In this document: positions 1 to 7,076 of the stretch, one piece after another
Layout: each line of letters opens with the position of its first letter
How positions within the stretch are numbered: the stretch's first letter is position 1
NCBI GenBank assembly: GCA_012510755.1
Contig: JAAZHL010000073.1
Coordinates: forward strand, 1-16,056
DNA from: Leucobacter sp.
Lineage (GTDB): Bacteria > Actinomycetota > Actinomycetes > Actinomycetales > Microbacteriaceae
Direction: 5' to 3'
DNA: 16,056 nucleotides
Program-made: the position numbers and the translations under genes
Notes under the pieces: model-generated
What the model saw: only the letters and a program-made list of their open reading frames with translations
Databases searched by the model: none
Told to the model about the DNA's origin: nothing

Positions 1-705
1 CACCCCGACTTTCTGCAGCAGATTTGAGACGTGGGTCTTCACGGTGGCCTCGCCGAGAAACAGTTCAACCGCGATCTCACCGTTCGACTTGCCGGCGGCA
101 ACGAGCAACAGCACTTCGCGTTCACGTTCGGTGAGGCCGACCTGATTCATGGCTTCGACACCTTGGCTCACCTGACTCACACCACCGCTGGCCGGCTGCG
201 CGCCAGTCACTGCCGCGTCACCGCCCGCGCCTGCGACATGCCCGTTGCCGCCCGACTGGCTCAACTGGCTGGCCCGCTGCATCACGGCCCGAGTGACGTC
301 AGGCCCGAGCAGTGCTTCGCCCGCAGCCAGCGCACGCACCGCCTCAATCAGTTGCTCGGCACGCGAGGTCTTCAGCAAGAACCCGCTGACCCCGGCGTCA
401 ATCGCGTCAAACAGGTACTGGTCGTGCCCAAAGGTCGTGAGCACGAGAACGGCGGTGGGTGCGGGGCGTTGCGATCCTCGTGCATGATCAGTTGCGAGGA
501 TCTGCCTCGCCGCCTCAATCCCATTCATTACCGGCATCTCGACGTCCATGCAGATCACGGTGGGCCTGAGTTCGGCCGCGAGCTGCACCGCAACGGCTCC
601 GTTCTCGGCTTCGCCGACGACCTCGATGTCTGGCTGCGATTCGAGAATCACCCGAAACCCCGAACGCACGAGCGCCTGGTCGTCAACGATCAGCACGCGG
701 ATCAT
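1..705 (-). CDS. Response regulator, NarL/FixJ (LuxR-HTH) family, 3' end cut by window
   Basis: DNA-binding response regulator of a two-component system; 235 residues are visible and probably only some 20-25 C-terminal residues are missing. The receiver domain spans about residues 1-120: acidic pair D8-D9, phospho-acceptor D54 in the MDVEMP motif, conserved T90-T91 and K112. The LuxR-type helix-turn-helix begins at L191 (LTEREREVL) and reaches the recognition helix TVKTHVSNLL near 221-230 before the edge. The linker (about 145-190) is long and rich in Gly, Ser, Ala and Gln compared with ordinary NarL-type proteins. The start ATG (705-703) overlaps the TGA of the upstream kinase (ATGA), so translation is probably coupled and the kinase is the partner. 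By family, phosphorylation at D54 drives dimerisation and promoter binding. The most obvious target is the divergent ABC exporter operon; that link is inferred from position only. Confidence 0.95.
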   Translation of the reverse strand, partial: MIRVLIVDDQALVRSGFRVILESQPDIEVVGEAENGAVAVQLAAELRPTVICMDVEMPVMNGIEAARQILATDHARGSQRPAPTAVLVLTTFGHDQYLFDAIDAGVSGFLLKTSRAEQLIEAVRALAAGEALLGPDVTRAVMQRASQLSQSGGNGHVAGAGGDAAVTGAQPASGGVSQVSQGVEAMNQVGLTEREREVLLLVAAGKSNGEIAVELFLGEATVKTHVSNLLQKVGV

Positions 706-2060
706 GCGGGCACCCCCTGCGTCTCTGCCTGCGCAGGCGCGAACGTCGCGAGGGGCACGGCGGCCCGCACCATGAATCCTGCTGGGCTTGCTGCAGGGTC
801 GCGGCTGCCCGACTCGAGCGTGCCACCGACGGCTCCGAGCCGTTCTCGCATGCCGCGCAACCCCAGCCCAGCACCATTGGCGCGACCAGCGTCGTCCCGC
901 CGGGCTGCCGCGGCTGAACGGTCACCGGTGCCAAGGCCCAGGGTTTGCCGAACCCCGTTGTCGACGACCTCGAGCTCGACCTGATCGGCGCCGAAGCGCA
1001 GCCGCACCTCGGCGGCCGACCCTTTGCCGGCGTGCTTGCGCACGTTGGTGAGCGCTTCTTGGGCGCCGCGATACAGCGCGACGTCGACGAGCAGAGGCAG
1101 CGCGCGGGGTGCACCCGCGATGATAAGCGTGGCAGGGGTGCCGGCCCGCTGCGACTCGGTCACCAACGCGGGCAGCTGGGCGACTCCGACGGTCGACGAC
1201 GGCTCATCAGCTTCGGGGCTACGCAGCGTGTGCACGAGCGAGCGCAGCTCGGTCACCGCAGAGTGGGCGCTCTCTTCGATGGTCTCGAGGGCGCGCTGGG
1301 CGGCCGTCGGGTCTTTCTCGAGTGACATTCTGGCTGCCGCCGCTTGCACGCCCATGACCGAGACGTGGTGTGCGACCACGTCGTGCAGTTCGCGGGCGAT
1401 CGCAATGCGGTCGAGTGCCACGGCTTGTGTGGCGCTGGTTTGCCGCTCAAGTTCGAGTTCGCGGCCCTGCGCCTCAAGCACCGCCTTCGTGTGTGCTGCG
1501 CGCCACGAGTTCATGCCGAAGTAGTAGGCGCCCGCGAAGTACAGGAGGTTCATGATGATCTGTAGCGCAGCGAAGGTGGCGAATGCGCTGAAGAGCCCCA
1601 CCCGCGAAACTCCCGGTAGCCAGTCGGGGTCAGACGACGAGATGATGAGCGACACCACCAGCCAGATCACCATGCTGAGCGTGATGATGATGAGCGAGGC
1701 GACGGCGAGCTGGCGGCGCGGCTCCCACGCACCGACCGTGTAGAGCGCAATGAAGAGGCAGATGTTCACCATGAGTGCTTCGGGCACTCCGAACTGGCCG
1801 CAAATGAAAAAGCCGATCGAGACAACGACCGCGACCGGCACGGGGTAGCGGCGGCGCAGTGCGAGCGGCAGTGAACAGAGCGCAATTCCCAGCACCCATG
1901 CCCACAGGGGTGCCTCGTCATTGAACATGCCAGTTCGTGCATATAGCAGCGAGGTGGTGGTTGCTCCGAATGCGAGGGCGAGGGCGAGCAGTGCGTCTTG
2001 GCGCAGCTGCGTCGTGGTAACTCGCGGTCGCACCCAGTGCGTGAGGTCTGCTTGGGTCAT
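702..2060 (-). CDS. Sensor histidine kinase, HisKA_3/NarX-like type
   Basis: Membrane sensor kinase of 452 residues. The N-terminal half has about six hydrophobic segments between residues 22 and 182 and no large extracellular domain, so the signal is probably sensed in or at the membrane. A short coiled linker (about 185-215) leads to the HisKA_3 dimerisation domain with phospho-acceptor H226 in ARELHDVVAHH. The ATPase domain has an N box near 333-343 (AQEALTNVRKH), a DNG motif at 367-369 and a glycine box at 396-402 (GAGLGLRG). A polar Ala/Arg/Asp-rich insert (about 371-395) lies between DNG and the glycine box, in the ATP lid. The gene overlaps the response regulator start by 4 bases. The start is supported by a TAGCCT hexamer (2072-2067, minus) six bases upstream, with no Shine-Dalgarno sequence: a probable leaderless mRNA. 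The signal sensed cannot be read from the sequence. Confidence 0.95.
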   Translation of the reverse strand: MTQADLTHWVRPRVTTTQLRQDALLALALAFGATTTSLLYARTGMFNDEAPLWAWVLGIALCSLPLALRRRYPVPVAVVVSIGFFICGQFGVPEALMVNICLFIALYTVGAWEPRRQLAVASLIIITLSMVIWLVVSLIISSSDPDWLPGVSRVGLFSAFATFAALQIIMNLLYFAGAYYFGMNSWRAAHTKAVLEAQGRELELERQTSATQAVALDRIAIARELHDVVAHHVSVMGVQAAAARMSLEKDPTAAQRALETIEESAHSAVTELRSLVHTLRSPEADEPSSTVGVAQLPALVTESQRAGTPATLIIAGAPRALPLLVDVALYRGAQEALTNVRKHAGKGSAAEVRLRFGADQVELEVVDNGVRQTLGLGTGDRSAAAARRDDAGRANGAGLGLRGMRERLGAVGGTLESGSRDPAASPAGFMVRAAVPLATFAPAQAETQGVPA

Positions 2061-2072
2061 GACTCAAGGCTA
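2061..2072 (-). promoter_or_regulatory. Candidate -10 element for the kinase-regulator operon
   Basis: On the minus strand TAGCCT (2072-2067) is followed by six bases and then the ATG of the kinase. This fits the TANNNT -10 consensus with transcription starting at or near the start codon. No clear -35 box is visible. The same hexamer at nearly the same distance precedes the exonuclease III gene. Confidence 0.45.
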
Positions 2073-2164
2073 GTAAGTGTGCACGGCGTGCGCCTCATTC
2101 TCTGGGGGGAGTCGCTGACCGCAAGACCCGACTTCGGGGGGAGGCGTGCGCCAGCGCGCGCCCA

Positions 2165-2233
2165 TAACGTAGATGGTGTGGGGTGAGAACGCACGCCGCC
2201 ACAGCAGATATCGACACACGAGTAGGGAACGAC
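2165..2233 (+). promoter_or_regulatory. Candidate promoter and leader of the ABC exporter operon
   Basis: TAACGT (2165-2170) or the overlapping TAGATG (2170-2175) could serve as -10. The chosen start ATG at 2234 has an AGGG Shine-Dalgarno sequence (2223-2226) about seven bases upstream. An in-frame GTG at 2183 sits seven bases after TAGATG and would be a leaderless alternative adding 17 residues. The rest of the divergent gap (2073-2164) is G+C-rich, with no further signal I can support. Confidence 0.3.
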
Positions 2234-3142
2234 ATGATCGAACTCGACCAGATCACACGCAGCTTCGGCGACCGCCGGGTGCTTGACGGGGTGAGCTTTG
2301 CAGTGACCGAGGGGCGCATGACCGGCTTTGTCGGCGGCAATGGCGCGGGCAAAACAACAACCATGCGCATCATTTTGGGGGTGCTCGCGGCGCACGCCGG
2401 CACGGTGAGCCTGCACGGTCGGCCCGTCACTGCAGCCGATCGCGCCCGCTTTGGCTACATGCCAGAAGAACGCGGCCTGTACCCCAAGATGCGTGTCGCA
2501 GAGCAGCTTGTCTACCTGGGGCGCTTGCACGGTCTCTCAAGTGCCGACGCGAAGCGCGAGGTGGCGACCCTGCTTGAACGTCTGGGGCTTGGTGAGCGCG
2601 CGAACGACACGCTCGAGAGTTTGTCGCTCGGCAACCAGCAGCGGGCACAGATCGCTGCGGCCCTCGTGCACCGTCCCGATGCGCTCGTGCTCGATGAGCC
2701 GTTCTCGGGTCTTGACCCGATGGCGGTCGAGGTTGTGCTCGGCGTGCTTCGCGACTATGCGGCGCAGGGGGTGCCCGTGCTGTTTTCTTCGCATCAGCTC
2801 GATATTGTTGAGCGGCTGTGTGACGATGTCGTGGTGATCGGTGGGGGCAAGATTCTTGCACAAGGATCACGCGAAGCCCTCCGTGCTGCACATTCGGGGC
2901 GTGAGTTTGAGATTGAGCTCACCGGGCCCACGGCCGATGCTGGCTGGGTACGCGAGCTGCCCGGAGTGCAGGTCACGAGCCTCGAGGCCGGATTCGCTCG
3001 GTTCGATGCTGACAGCGATGAGGCCGCTCAGGCCGTGCTCGCGCGCGCAGTCGCCGCACCCGCTTCACCCGATGACCGAGTGCTTCGTTTTGGCAAGGTC
3101 ACCCCGTCGCTCGCCCAAATCTTCAAGGAGGTCGTGAAATGA
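2234..3142 (+). CDS. ABC-2 type exporter, ATP-binding protein (NatA-like)
   Basis: ATPase subunit of an ABC-2 type exporter, 302 residues from the ATG at 2234. Walker A is GGNGAGKT (34-41). The Q-loop position reads YMPEERGLYP (75-84), with Glu where many families have Gln; this variant is common in the NatA/YhaQ-like group. The signature is SLGNQQR (131-137), Walker B LVLDEP (151-156), and the switch histidine is H187 in SSHQ. The last 85 residues form the small C-terminal domain usually annotated DUF4162. This start was chosen because it has an AGGG ribosome binding site and the protein then begins MIELDQI, as relatives do; a GTG at 2183 would add 17 unlikely residues. Its stop overlaps the start of the permease (ATGA). 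The exported substrate is unknown: NatAB (sodium), peptide or drug efflux are all possible. Confidence 0.93.
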   Translation: MIELDQITRSFGDRRVLDGVSFAVTEGRMTGFVGGNGAGKTTTMRIILGVLAAHAGTVSLHGRPVTAADRARFGYMPEERGLYPKMRVAEQLVYLGRLHGLSSADAKREVATLLERLGLGERANDTLESLSLGNQQRAQIAAALVHRPDALVLDEPFSGLDPMAVEVVLGVLRDYAAQGVPVLFSSHQLDIVERLCDDVVVIGGGKILAQGSREALRAAHSGREFEIELTGPTADAGWVRELPGVQVTSLEAGFARFDADSDEAAQAVLARAVAAPASPDDRVLRFGKVTPSLAQIFKEVVK

Positions 3143-4263
3143 CCAAGCACACACAGACAATGAACAGTTCGGGTCAGCTTGCACCAGTGCAGGCAGCCTG
3201 GCTAGTTGCCGAGCGTGAAATCACGTCGAAGCTGCGCAGCAAAGCGTTCGTCATCTCGAGCCTGGTGCTGCTGCTCTTTGTGCTCGGTGGCGTGTTGTTT
3301 GGCGGCTTCATGTCGAACAGCGGCGGTTTTGGCGGTGCAACGACGGTTGCGGTCGTTGGTGAGGTTCCCGCAGGTCTTGACTCAGATGCCTTTGAGACCG
3401 TCACGGTCACTGATCGCGCTGCGGCAGAAGAGGCGGTGCTTGACGGCCAGGTTGACGCTGCGGTGGTGCCAGGCGGCGATACTGCCGTCGCGCTCACCGT
3501 GTTGGCGGCAGACAGCCCGCCGATGGAGCTCGTGCAGGCGCTCTCAGCGACACCTTCGGTCGAGCTGCTCGCACCCACGACACAGAACCCGTTCTTGGCC
3601 TACATCATCGCCGTCGCGTTTGGCGTGGTCTTCATGTTCAGCGCCATCACCTATGGCACCACGATCGCGCAAAGCGTGGTCGAAGAGAAACAGACTCGCA
3701 TCGTCGAGATTTTGCTTGCCACGGTGTCAGCGCGCACGATCCTCGCGGGCAAAATCATTGGCAACAGCCTGCTCGCGCTCGGACAAGTGGTCGCGATTGT
3801 CGCGGTCGCATCGGTCGGCATGCTCGCGACGGGTCAAGACCTGCTGATCGGTGAGCTCGGCACCGCACTCATCTGGTTCGTAATTCTCTTCGCGTTTGGT
3901 TTCGTGCTGCTCGCCGCGCTCTACTCGGCACTTGCCTCGCTCGTGTCGCGGCAAGAAGACGTGCCGTCGGCGACAAGCCCCGTCATGTGGCTGGTCATGA
4001 TTCCCTATGTGGCAGTGATCTTCTTCAACGACAACCCGACGGTGTTGGCGATCATGAGCTACATTCCGTTCTCGGCACCTGTGGGCATGCCGATGCGCCT
4101 CTACCTCGGCATCGCCGAGTGGTGGGAGCCGCTTGCCGCCCTGCTCGTGCTCTTCGCCGCGATTGCACTGGTGTGGTGGATCGGTGCGCGCATCTACGCG
4201 GCGTCGATTCTGCGCACCGGCGCCAAGGTGAAGCTGAAAGACGCGCTCACCTCGGTCGACTAG
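3139..4263 (+). CDS. ABC-2 type exporter, permease (NatB/YhaP-like)
   Basis: Membrane subunit of the exporter, 374 residues. One transmembrane helix near residues 37-58 is followed by an extracytoplasmic domain of roughly 100 residues (about 60-155) and then five or so helices from about residue 155 to 360. The cytoplasmic motif EEKQTRIVEILL (about 181-192) after the second helix is the hallmark of the ABC2_membrane_3 family, to which NatB and YhaP belong. The ATG at 3139 overlaps the ATPase TGA, so the two subunits are translationally coupled; AAGGAGG-like sequence lies just upstream inside the ATPase gene (about 3126-3131). Family knowledge says a homodimer of this protein pairs with two ATPase subunits. 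The divergent two-component system is the likely regulator, by analogy with kinase-regulator-exporter clusters that respond to envelope-active compounds; that is inference. Confidence 0.9.
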   Translation: MTKHTQTMNSSGQLAPVQAAWLVAEREITSKLRSKAFVISSLVLLLFVLGGVLFGGFMSNSGGFGGATTVAVVGEVPAGLDSDAFETVTVTDRAAAEEAVLDGQVDAAVVPGGDTAVALTVLAADSPPMELVQALSATPSVELLAPTTQNPFLAYIIAVAFGVVFMFSAITYGTTIAQSVVEEKQTRIVEILLATVSARTILAGKIIGNSLLALGQVVAIVAVASVGMLATGQDLLIGELGTALIWFVILFAFGFVLLAALYSALASLVSRQEDVPSATSPVMWLVMIPYVAVIFFNDNPTVLAIMSYIPFSAPVGMPMRLYLGIAEWWEPLAALLVLFAAIALVWWIGARIYAASILRTGAKVKLKDALTSVD

Positions 4264-4272
4264 ACCGTGTGG

Positions 4273-4285
4273 CCGGGTCACCCGG
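4273..4285. terminator. Weak hairpin between convergent genes
   Basis: CCGGG (4273-4277), loop TCA, CCCGG (4281-4285), in the 38-base gap between the permease stop and the stop of the S4 protein. There is no T-run on either strand, so termination activity is uncertain. Confidence 0.25.
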
Positions 4286-4301
4286 TTGCGCGCGGGCTGG
4301 C

Positions 4302-4664
4302 CTACTCTCGCCCGCGCAGCCGGTCGATCTCGCGGCGGTCTCGCTTCGTAGGTCGACCGGCTCCACGGTCTCTCACGACCGCCGCGGCGCGCTCAACTTT
4401 TGGCGGTGGCGGCGGGCTCAAATCTTCGAAGAGTTTCGCCGCTTCTGCCGCGCTGCCGCGGCGCGAGGCGAGGTCGACCACCCGGTAGATTTTCTCGAAG
4501 CCGTGCAGGCGCACGCGCACAATGTCACCGATGTTCACGGCCTGCGCGGGCTTGGTGGGGGCATCATTGACGCGCACGTGGCCCGCCTTCACGGCGGCCG
4601 GCGCCTGGCTGCGAGTTTTCGCGAGCCGCACCGCCCAGATCCACGCATCTACCCGCACCGACAT
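4302..4664 (-). CDS. S4-domain RNA-binding protein (Hsp15/HslR-like)
   Basis: Small basic protein of 120 residues. Residues 4-50 are a typical S4 RNA-binding fold (WIWAVRLAKTRSQA, then AGHVRVND and GDIVRVRL), closest in architecture to heat-shock protein 15. In E. coli Hsp15 binds stalled 50S subunits that carry nascent chains, so a ribosome-recycling role is possible here. The C-terminal third contains a PPPPP run and is rich in Arg and Lys. The start ATG is preceded on the minus strand by TAAGCT and six bases, again with no Shine-Dalgarno sequence. It is convergent with the ABC permease and divergent from the YigZ gene. The domain call is secure; equivalence to HslR is not proven, since many actinobacteria carry short S4 proteins of unknown role. 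Confidence 0.9.
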   Translation of the reverse strand: MSVRVDAWIWAVRLAKTRSQAPAAVKAGHVRVNDAPTKPAQAVNIGDIVRVRLHGFEKIYRVVDLASRRGSAAEAAKLFEDLSPPPPPKVERAAAVVRDRGAGRPTKRDRREIDRLRGRE

Positions 4665-4676
4665 GCAATGAGCTTA
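4665..4676 (-). promoter_or_regulatory. Candidate -10 element for the S4 protein gene
   Basis: TAAGCT on the minus strand (4676-4671) lies six bases before the ATG at 4664, matching TANNNT and the leaderless spacing seen at other genes here. No -35 box is recognisable in the G-rich sequence upstream. Confidence 0.4.
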
Positions 4677-4722
4677 CCCGCCCTGCCACCCCGCTCCCGC
4701 CGCACCGCCACCCCTCACTCCG

Positions 4723-4787
4723 GTCGGAGATCACACCAGGGTCGGAGGTTCTGCGCGTCTTCGTCCGATTGAAGTGGGATCTCCGAC
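4723..4787. repeat. Three GTCGGAG motifs, two of them inverted
   Basis: GTCGGAGATC (4723-4732) is repeated exactly in inverted orientation as GATCTCCGAC (4778-4787). A third, direct copy GTCGGAGGTT lies at 4740-4749. The arms could form a stem with a 45-base loop. The element lies between the divergent S4 and YigZ genes, and the rest of that 254-base gap shows nothing else I recognise. It may be an intergenic repeat or an operator set; the sequence alone cannot decide. Confidence 0.6.
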
Positions 4788-4906
4788 GGCAGGCGGGAGG
4801 GCGGGGCGTGAGCGGGGTAGCGGGTACTGGTGCCAACGAGGGTGAGGGCGGTGGCCGGGCAGCGGCTGGGCTGTGCGTGCGGCACAGGTGCGGCTGCGAG
4901 CCGAGG

Positions 4907-4912
4907 CAGAAT
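4907..4912 (+). promoter_or_regulatory. Possible -10 element before the YigZ-family gene
   Basis: CAGAAT ends six bases before the GTG at 4919. It is a poorer match to TANNNT than the others in the window. A GAGG at 4903-4906 is twelve bases from the start, too far for a good Shine-Dalgarno sequence. Confidence 0.25.
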
Positions 4913-4918
4913 AGAGGT

Positions 4919-5545
4919 GTGGAATACCAAACGATCGCTGTGCCGGCGACAGCCGAACTCGAGATTTCTCGCTCGCGATTTCTTGCCCGCATCGAACGGG
5001 TCGACACCGAAGCCGCGGCCCGAGCCGTGATTGCTGCGGCACGTGACGCCCACCCCAAGGCCCGACACACCTGCAGCGCCTTCGTACTCGGCCCCGATCA
5101 ACGAACGCAGCGCTCAAACGACGACGGCGAGCCCAGCGGCACTGCTGGGGCGCCGATGCTTGACGCGCTCGTCAGCGCTGGCCTCAGCGACATTGTTGCC
5201 GTCGTCACCAGATACTTCGGGGGAGTGCTGCTGGGAGCCGGTGGGCTGACCCGTGCCTACCGCGCGGCGGTGGCAGAGGCCGTTGCGGGCGCGCACCGTG
5301 TGACCAGAGCTCGGCGGCTGGCGGTGTCGATCCTCGCCTCATACGACGTCGCCGCACAGATCGAAGTCGAGGCGCGACGGCGCGGCTGGGGGGTTGGTGA
5401 GGCGCGTTACGGCGAGGCAGTCGAGCGCGACTATGCGATCGCTGCCGAGCAACTCACCGAGCTCGAAGCGGTTGCTGCAGAGTTGAGTGCCGGCGCCGCG
5501 GTGATCACGCCAGGCGCTACCGCCTATATCGATCTCGAGGGTTGA
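4919..5545 (+). CDS. YigZ/IMPACT family protein
   Basis: Protein of 208 residues from the GTG at 4919, close to the usual length of bacterial YigZ proteins (E. coli YigZ has 204). The N-terminal UPF0029/IMPACT domain covers about residues 10-120 and has the family hallmarks GEPSGTAGAP and VVTRYFGG followed by LLGAGGLTRAY. The remainder matches the position and size of the C-terminal DUF1949 domain with an EF-G-domain-V-like fold. Eukaryotic IMPACT regulates Gcn2-dependent translation control; the bacterial role is not established, though nucleic acid or ribosome-associated functions have been suggested. This start was chosen because homology-like sequence begins right after it (EYQTIAVPA), while upstream sequence in the same frame is low-complexity intergenic DNA. 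It stands alone, 67 bases before the MFS gene on the same strand. Confidence 0.93.
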   Translation: MEYQTIAVPATAELEISRSRFLARIERVDTEAAARAVIAAARDAHPKARHTCSAFVLGPDQRTQRSNDDGEPSGTAGAPMLDALVSAGLSDIVAVVTRYFGGVLLGAGGLTRAYRAAVAEAVAGAHRVTRARRLAVSILASYDVAAQIEVEARRRGWGVGEARYGEAVERDYAIAAEQLTELEAVAAELSAGAAVITPGATAYIDLEG

Positions 5546-5601
5546 ATCGCCATCTGACCTTCGGACTCACCTGTAGACCCGCCTACCGATCGAACGCACG
5601 A

Positions 5602-5607
5602 TAGGCT
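5602..5607 (+). promoter_or_regulatory. Candidate -10 element for the MFS exporter
   Basis: TAGGCT lies five bases before the GTG at 5613 and eight before the in-frame ATG at 5616. It fits TANNNT with leaderless initiation. No Shine-Dalgarno sequence precedes any of the possible starts. Confidence 0.4.
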
Positions 5608-5612
5608 CACGA

Positions 5613-7076
5613 GTGATGGGTATGCGAGGGAGTTCACGGCGGGGGATCGCCTGGCGTGCCCCGGGGTGGGCAATTGTGGGCTCGCTTGCGTTCGCCGGGC
5701 TTACCGCTGCGTTCATGTATACGCTGATCGTGCCGTTGCAGACCGAGCTGCCAGTTCTGCTGAACGCATCACGAGAAGATACCGCGTGGGTCGTGACTAT
5801 CACCCTGCTGACGGCTTCGGTGTGCACTCCGATCGCGGGTCGGCTCGGTGACATGTATGGCAAGCGAAATGTCATTTTGTGGTTGTTGGTGCTGTTGATT
5901 CTTGGCTCGGTGGTTGCCGCGCTGTCGACCTCAATCGTCGGCGTGATTCTCGGGCGGGGGCTGCAGGGAATGGCCACCGGGGTTATTCCCATCGGCATCG
6001 CAATCATGCGTGACGTGCTGCCTGCTGACCGGCTCGGTACGGCCGTTGCCCTCATGAGCGCCACCATGGGGGTCGGCGGCGCTGTCGGCATGCCTCTTGC
6101 GGCATACATTGCCAGTGTCGCAGATTGGCACATGCTGTTTTGGATGTCAGCGGCGCTCGGGGTGCTGTGTTTCGCCAGTATCTCGCTGTGCGTGCCCGAA
6201 AGTACCCTGCGGGCGGGCGGGCGCGTTGACGTACTCGGAGCCCTCGGCCTCACCCTCGGACTGGTCGGTGTGCTGCGCTTCATCTCTCGCGGGGCGGCGG
6301 GGGGGTGGACCTCACCGGTAGCGATAGGTTCACTCGCGACGGGGGTAGTCGCGCTCGGCCTTTGGGTTTGGTATCAATTGCGCACCAGCAACCCGCTGGT
6401 CGATGTGCGTGTTGCCGCAAGACCCGCGGTGCTGTTCGCCAACCTCGCGGGGTTGGGCGTCGGGTTTTCGTTGTTCTCGGCAAACGTGACGCTGCCCCAA
6501 ATACTCGAGATGCCAAGCGAAGGCGGTGTTGGGTTTGGACTCACCATGTTTGAGGCTGCGCTGTGTATCGCGCCGTCGGGTCTCATCATGTTGCTGCTTT
6601 CGCCCTTCTCGGGCTGGTTCGAGCGAACCTTTGGCGCACGTCGTCTCATGCTCATCGGCACCGCATTCATCGCGCTGACATACGTCTTTTTGCTCGTGTT
6701 CGCTGATGCGGTGTGGCACATTGTGGTTGCCAACGCGCTCATCGGCGCCGGCATCGCGTTCACGTTTGCGGCTATGCCGATGATCATCATGCGTTCGGTG
6801 CCCGCCAGCGAGACAGGCCAGTCGAACGCGTTGAACGCGCTCTTTCGGTCGGTCGGCACCTCAACTGCGTCTGCGGTGATGGGGGCGGTGCTCGCCGCAA
6901 TGTCGACGGCGGCCGGGCCGACCCGAGAGGCATTCGTGATGTGCTTTGCGTTGACTCTCGGGGCGGCGTGTATTGCGGTGGTGCTGGCACTCATGATTCC
7001 CAGATCACCGCGCGCTTCAGGCGATGCTGCCCTCGGCGGTCCGATTACCGGGCCAACCGGGCCCGTACACGGCTAA
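5613..7076 (+). CDS. MFS multidrug exporter, 14-helix DHA2 type
   Basis: Integral membrane transporter of 487 residues. Fourteen hydrophobic segments can be counted, starting at AIVGSLAFAGL (about 21) and ending at the helix before the last 30 residues. Motif A of the major facilitator superfamily appears as GRLGDMYGKR after helix 2 (about 79-88), and helix 5 carries a motif-C-like glycine-rich stretch (GVGGAVGMPLAAY) typical of antiporters. Fourteen helices and these motifs point to the DHA2 drug:proton antiporter group; by family it would export lipophilic or cationic toxins using the proton gradient. Substrate cannot be told. GTG 5613, ATG 5616 and ATG 5622 are all possible starts. Its TAA overlaps the stop of the convergent exonuclease gene. 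No regulator gene lies beside it. Confidence 0.92.
   Translation: MMGMRGSSRRGIAWRAPGWAIVGSLAFAGLTAAFMYTLIVPLQTELPVLLNASREDTAWVVTITLLTASVCTPIAGRLGDMYGKRNVILWLLVLLILGSVVAALSTSIVGVILGRGLQGMATGVIPIGIAIMRDVLPADRLGTAVALMSATMGVGGAVGMPLAAYIASVADWHMLFWMSAALGVLCFASISLCVPESTLRAGGRVDVLGALGLTLGLVGVLRFISRGAAGGWTSPVAIGSLATGVVALGLWVWYQLRTSNPLVDVRVAARPAVLFANLAGLGVGFSLFSANVTLPQILEMPSEGGVGFGLTMFEAALCIAPSGLIMLLLSPFSGWFERTFGARRLMLIGTAFIALTYVFLLVFADAVWHIVVANALIGAGIAFTFAAMPMIIMRSVPASETGQSNALNALFRSVGTSTASAVMGAVLAAMSTAAGPTREAFVMCFALTLGAACIAVVLALMIPRSPRASGDAALGGPITGPTGPVHG

Noticed and set aside
31..984. Long plus-strand open frame at the left end
   Set aside because: It is antisense to the response regulator and kinase, whose domain motifs are unmistakable; its own translation has no recognisable domain.
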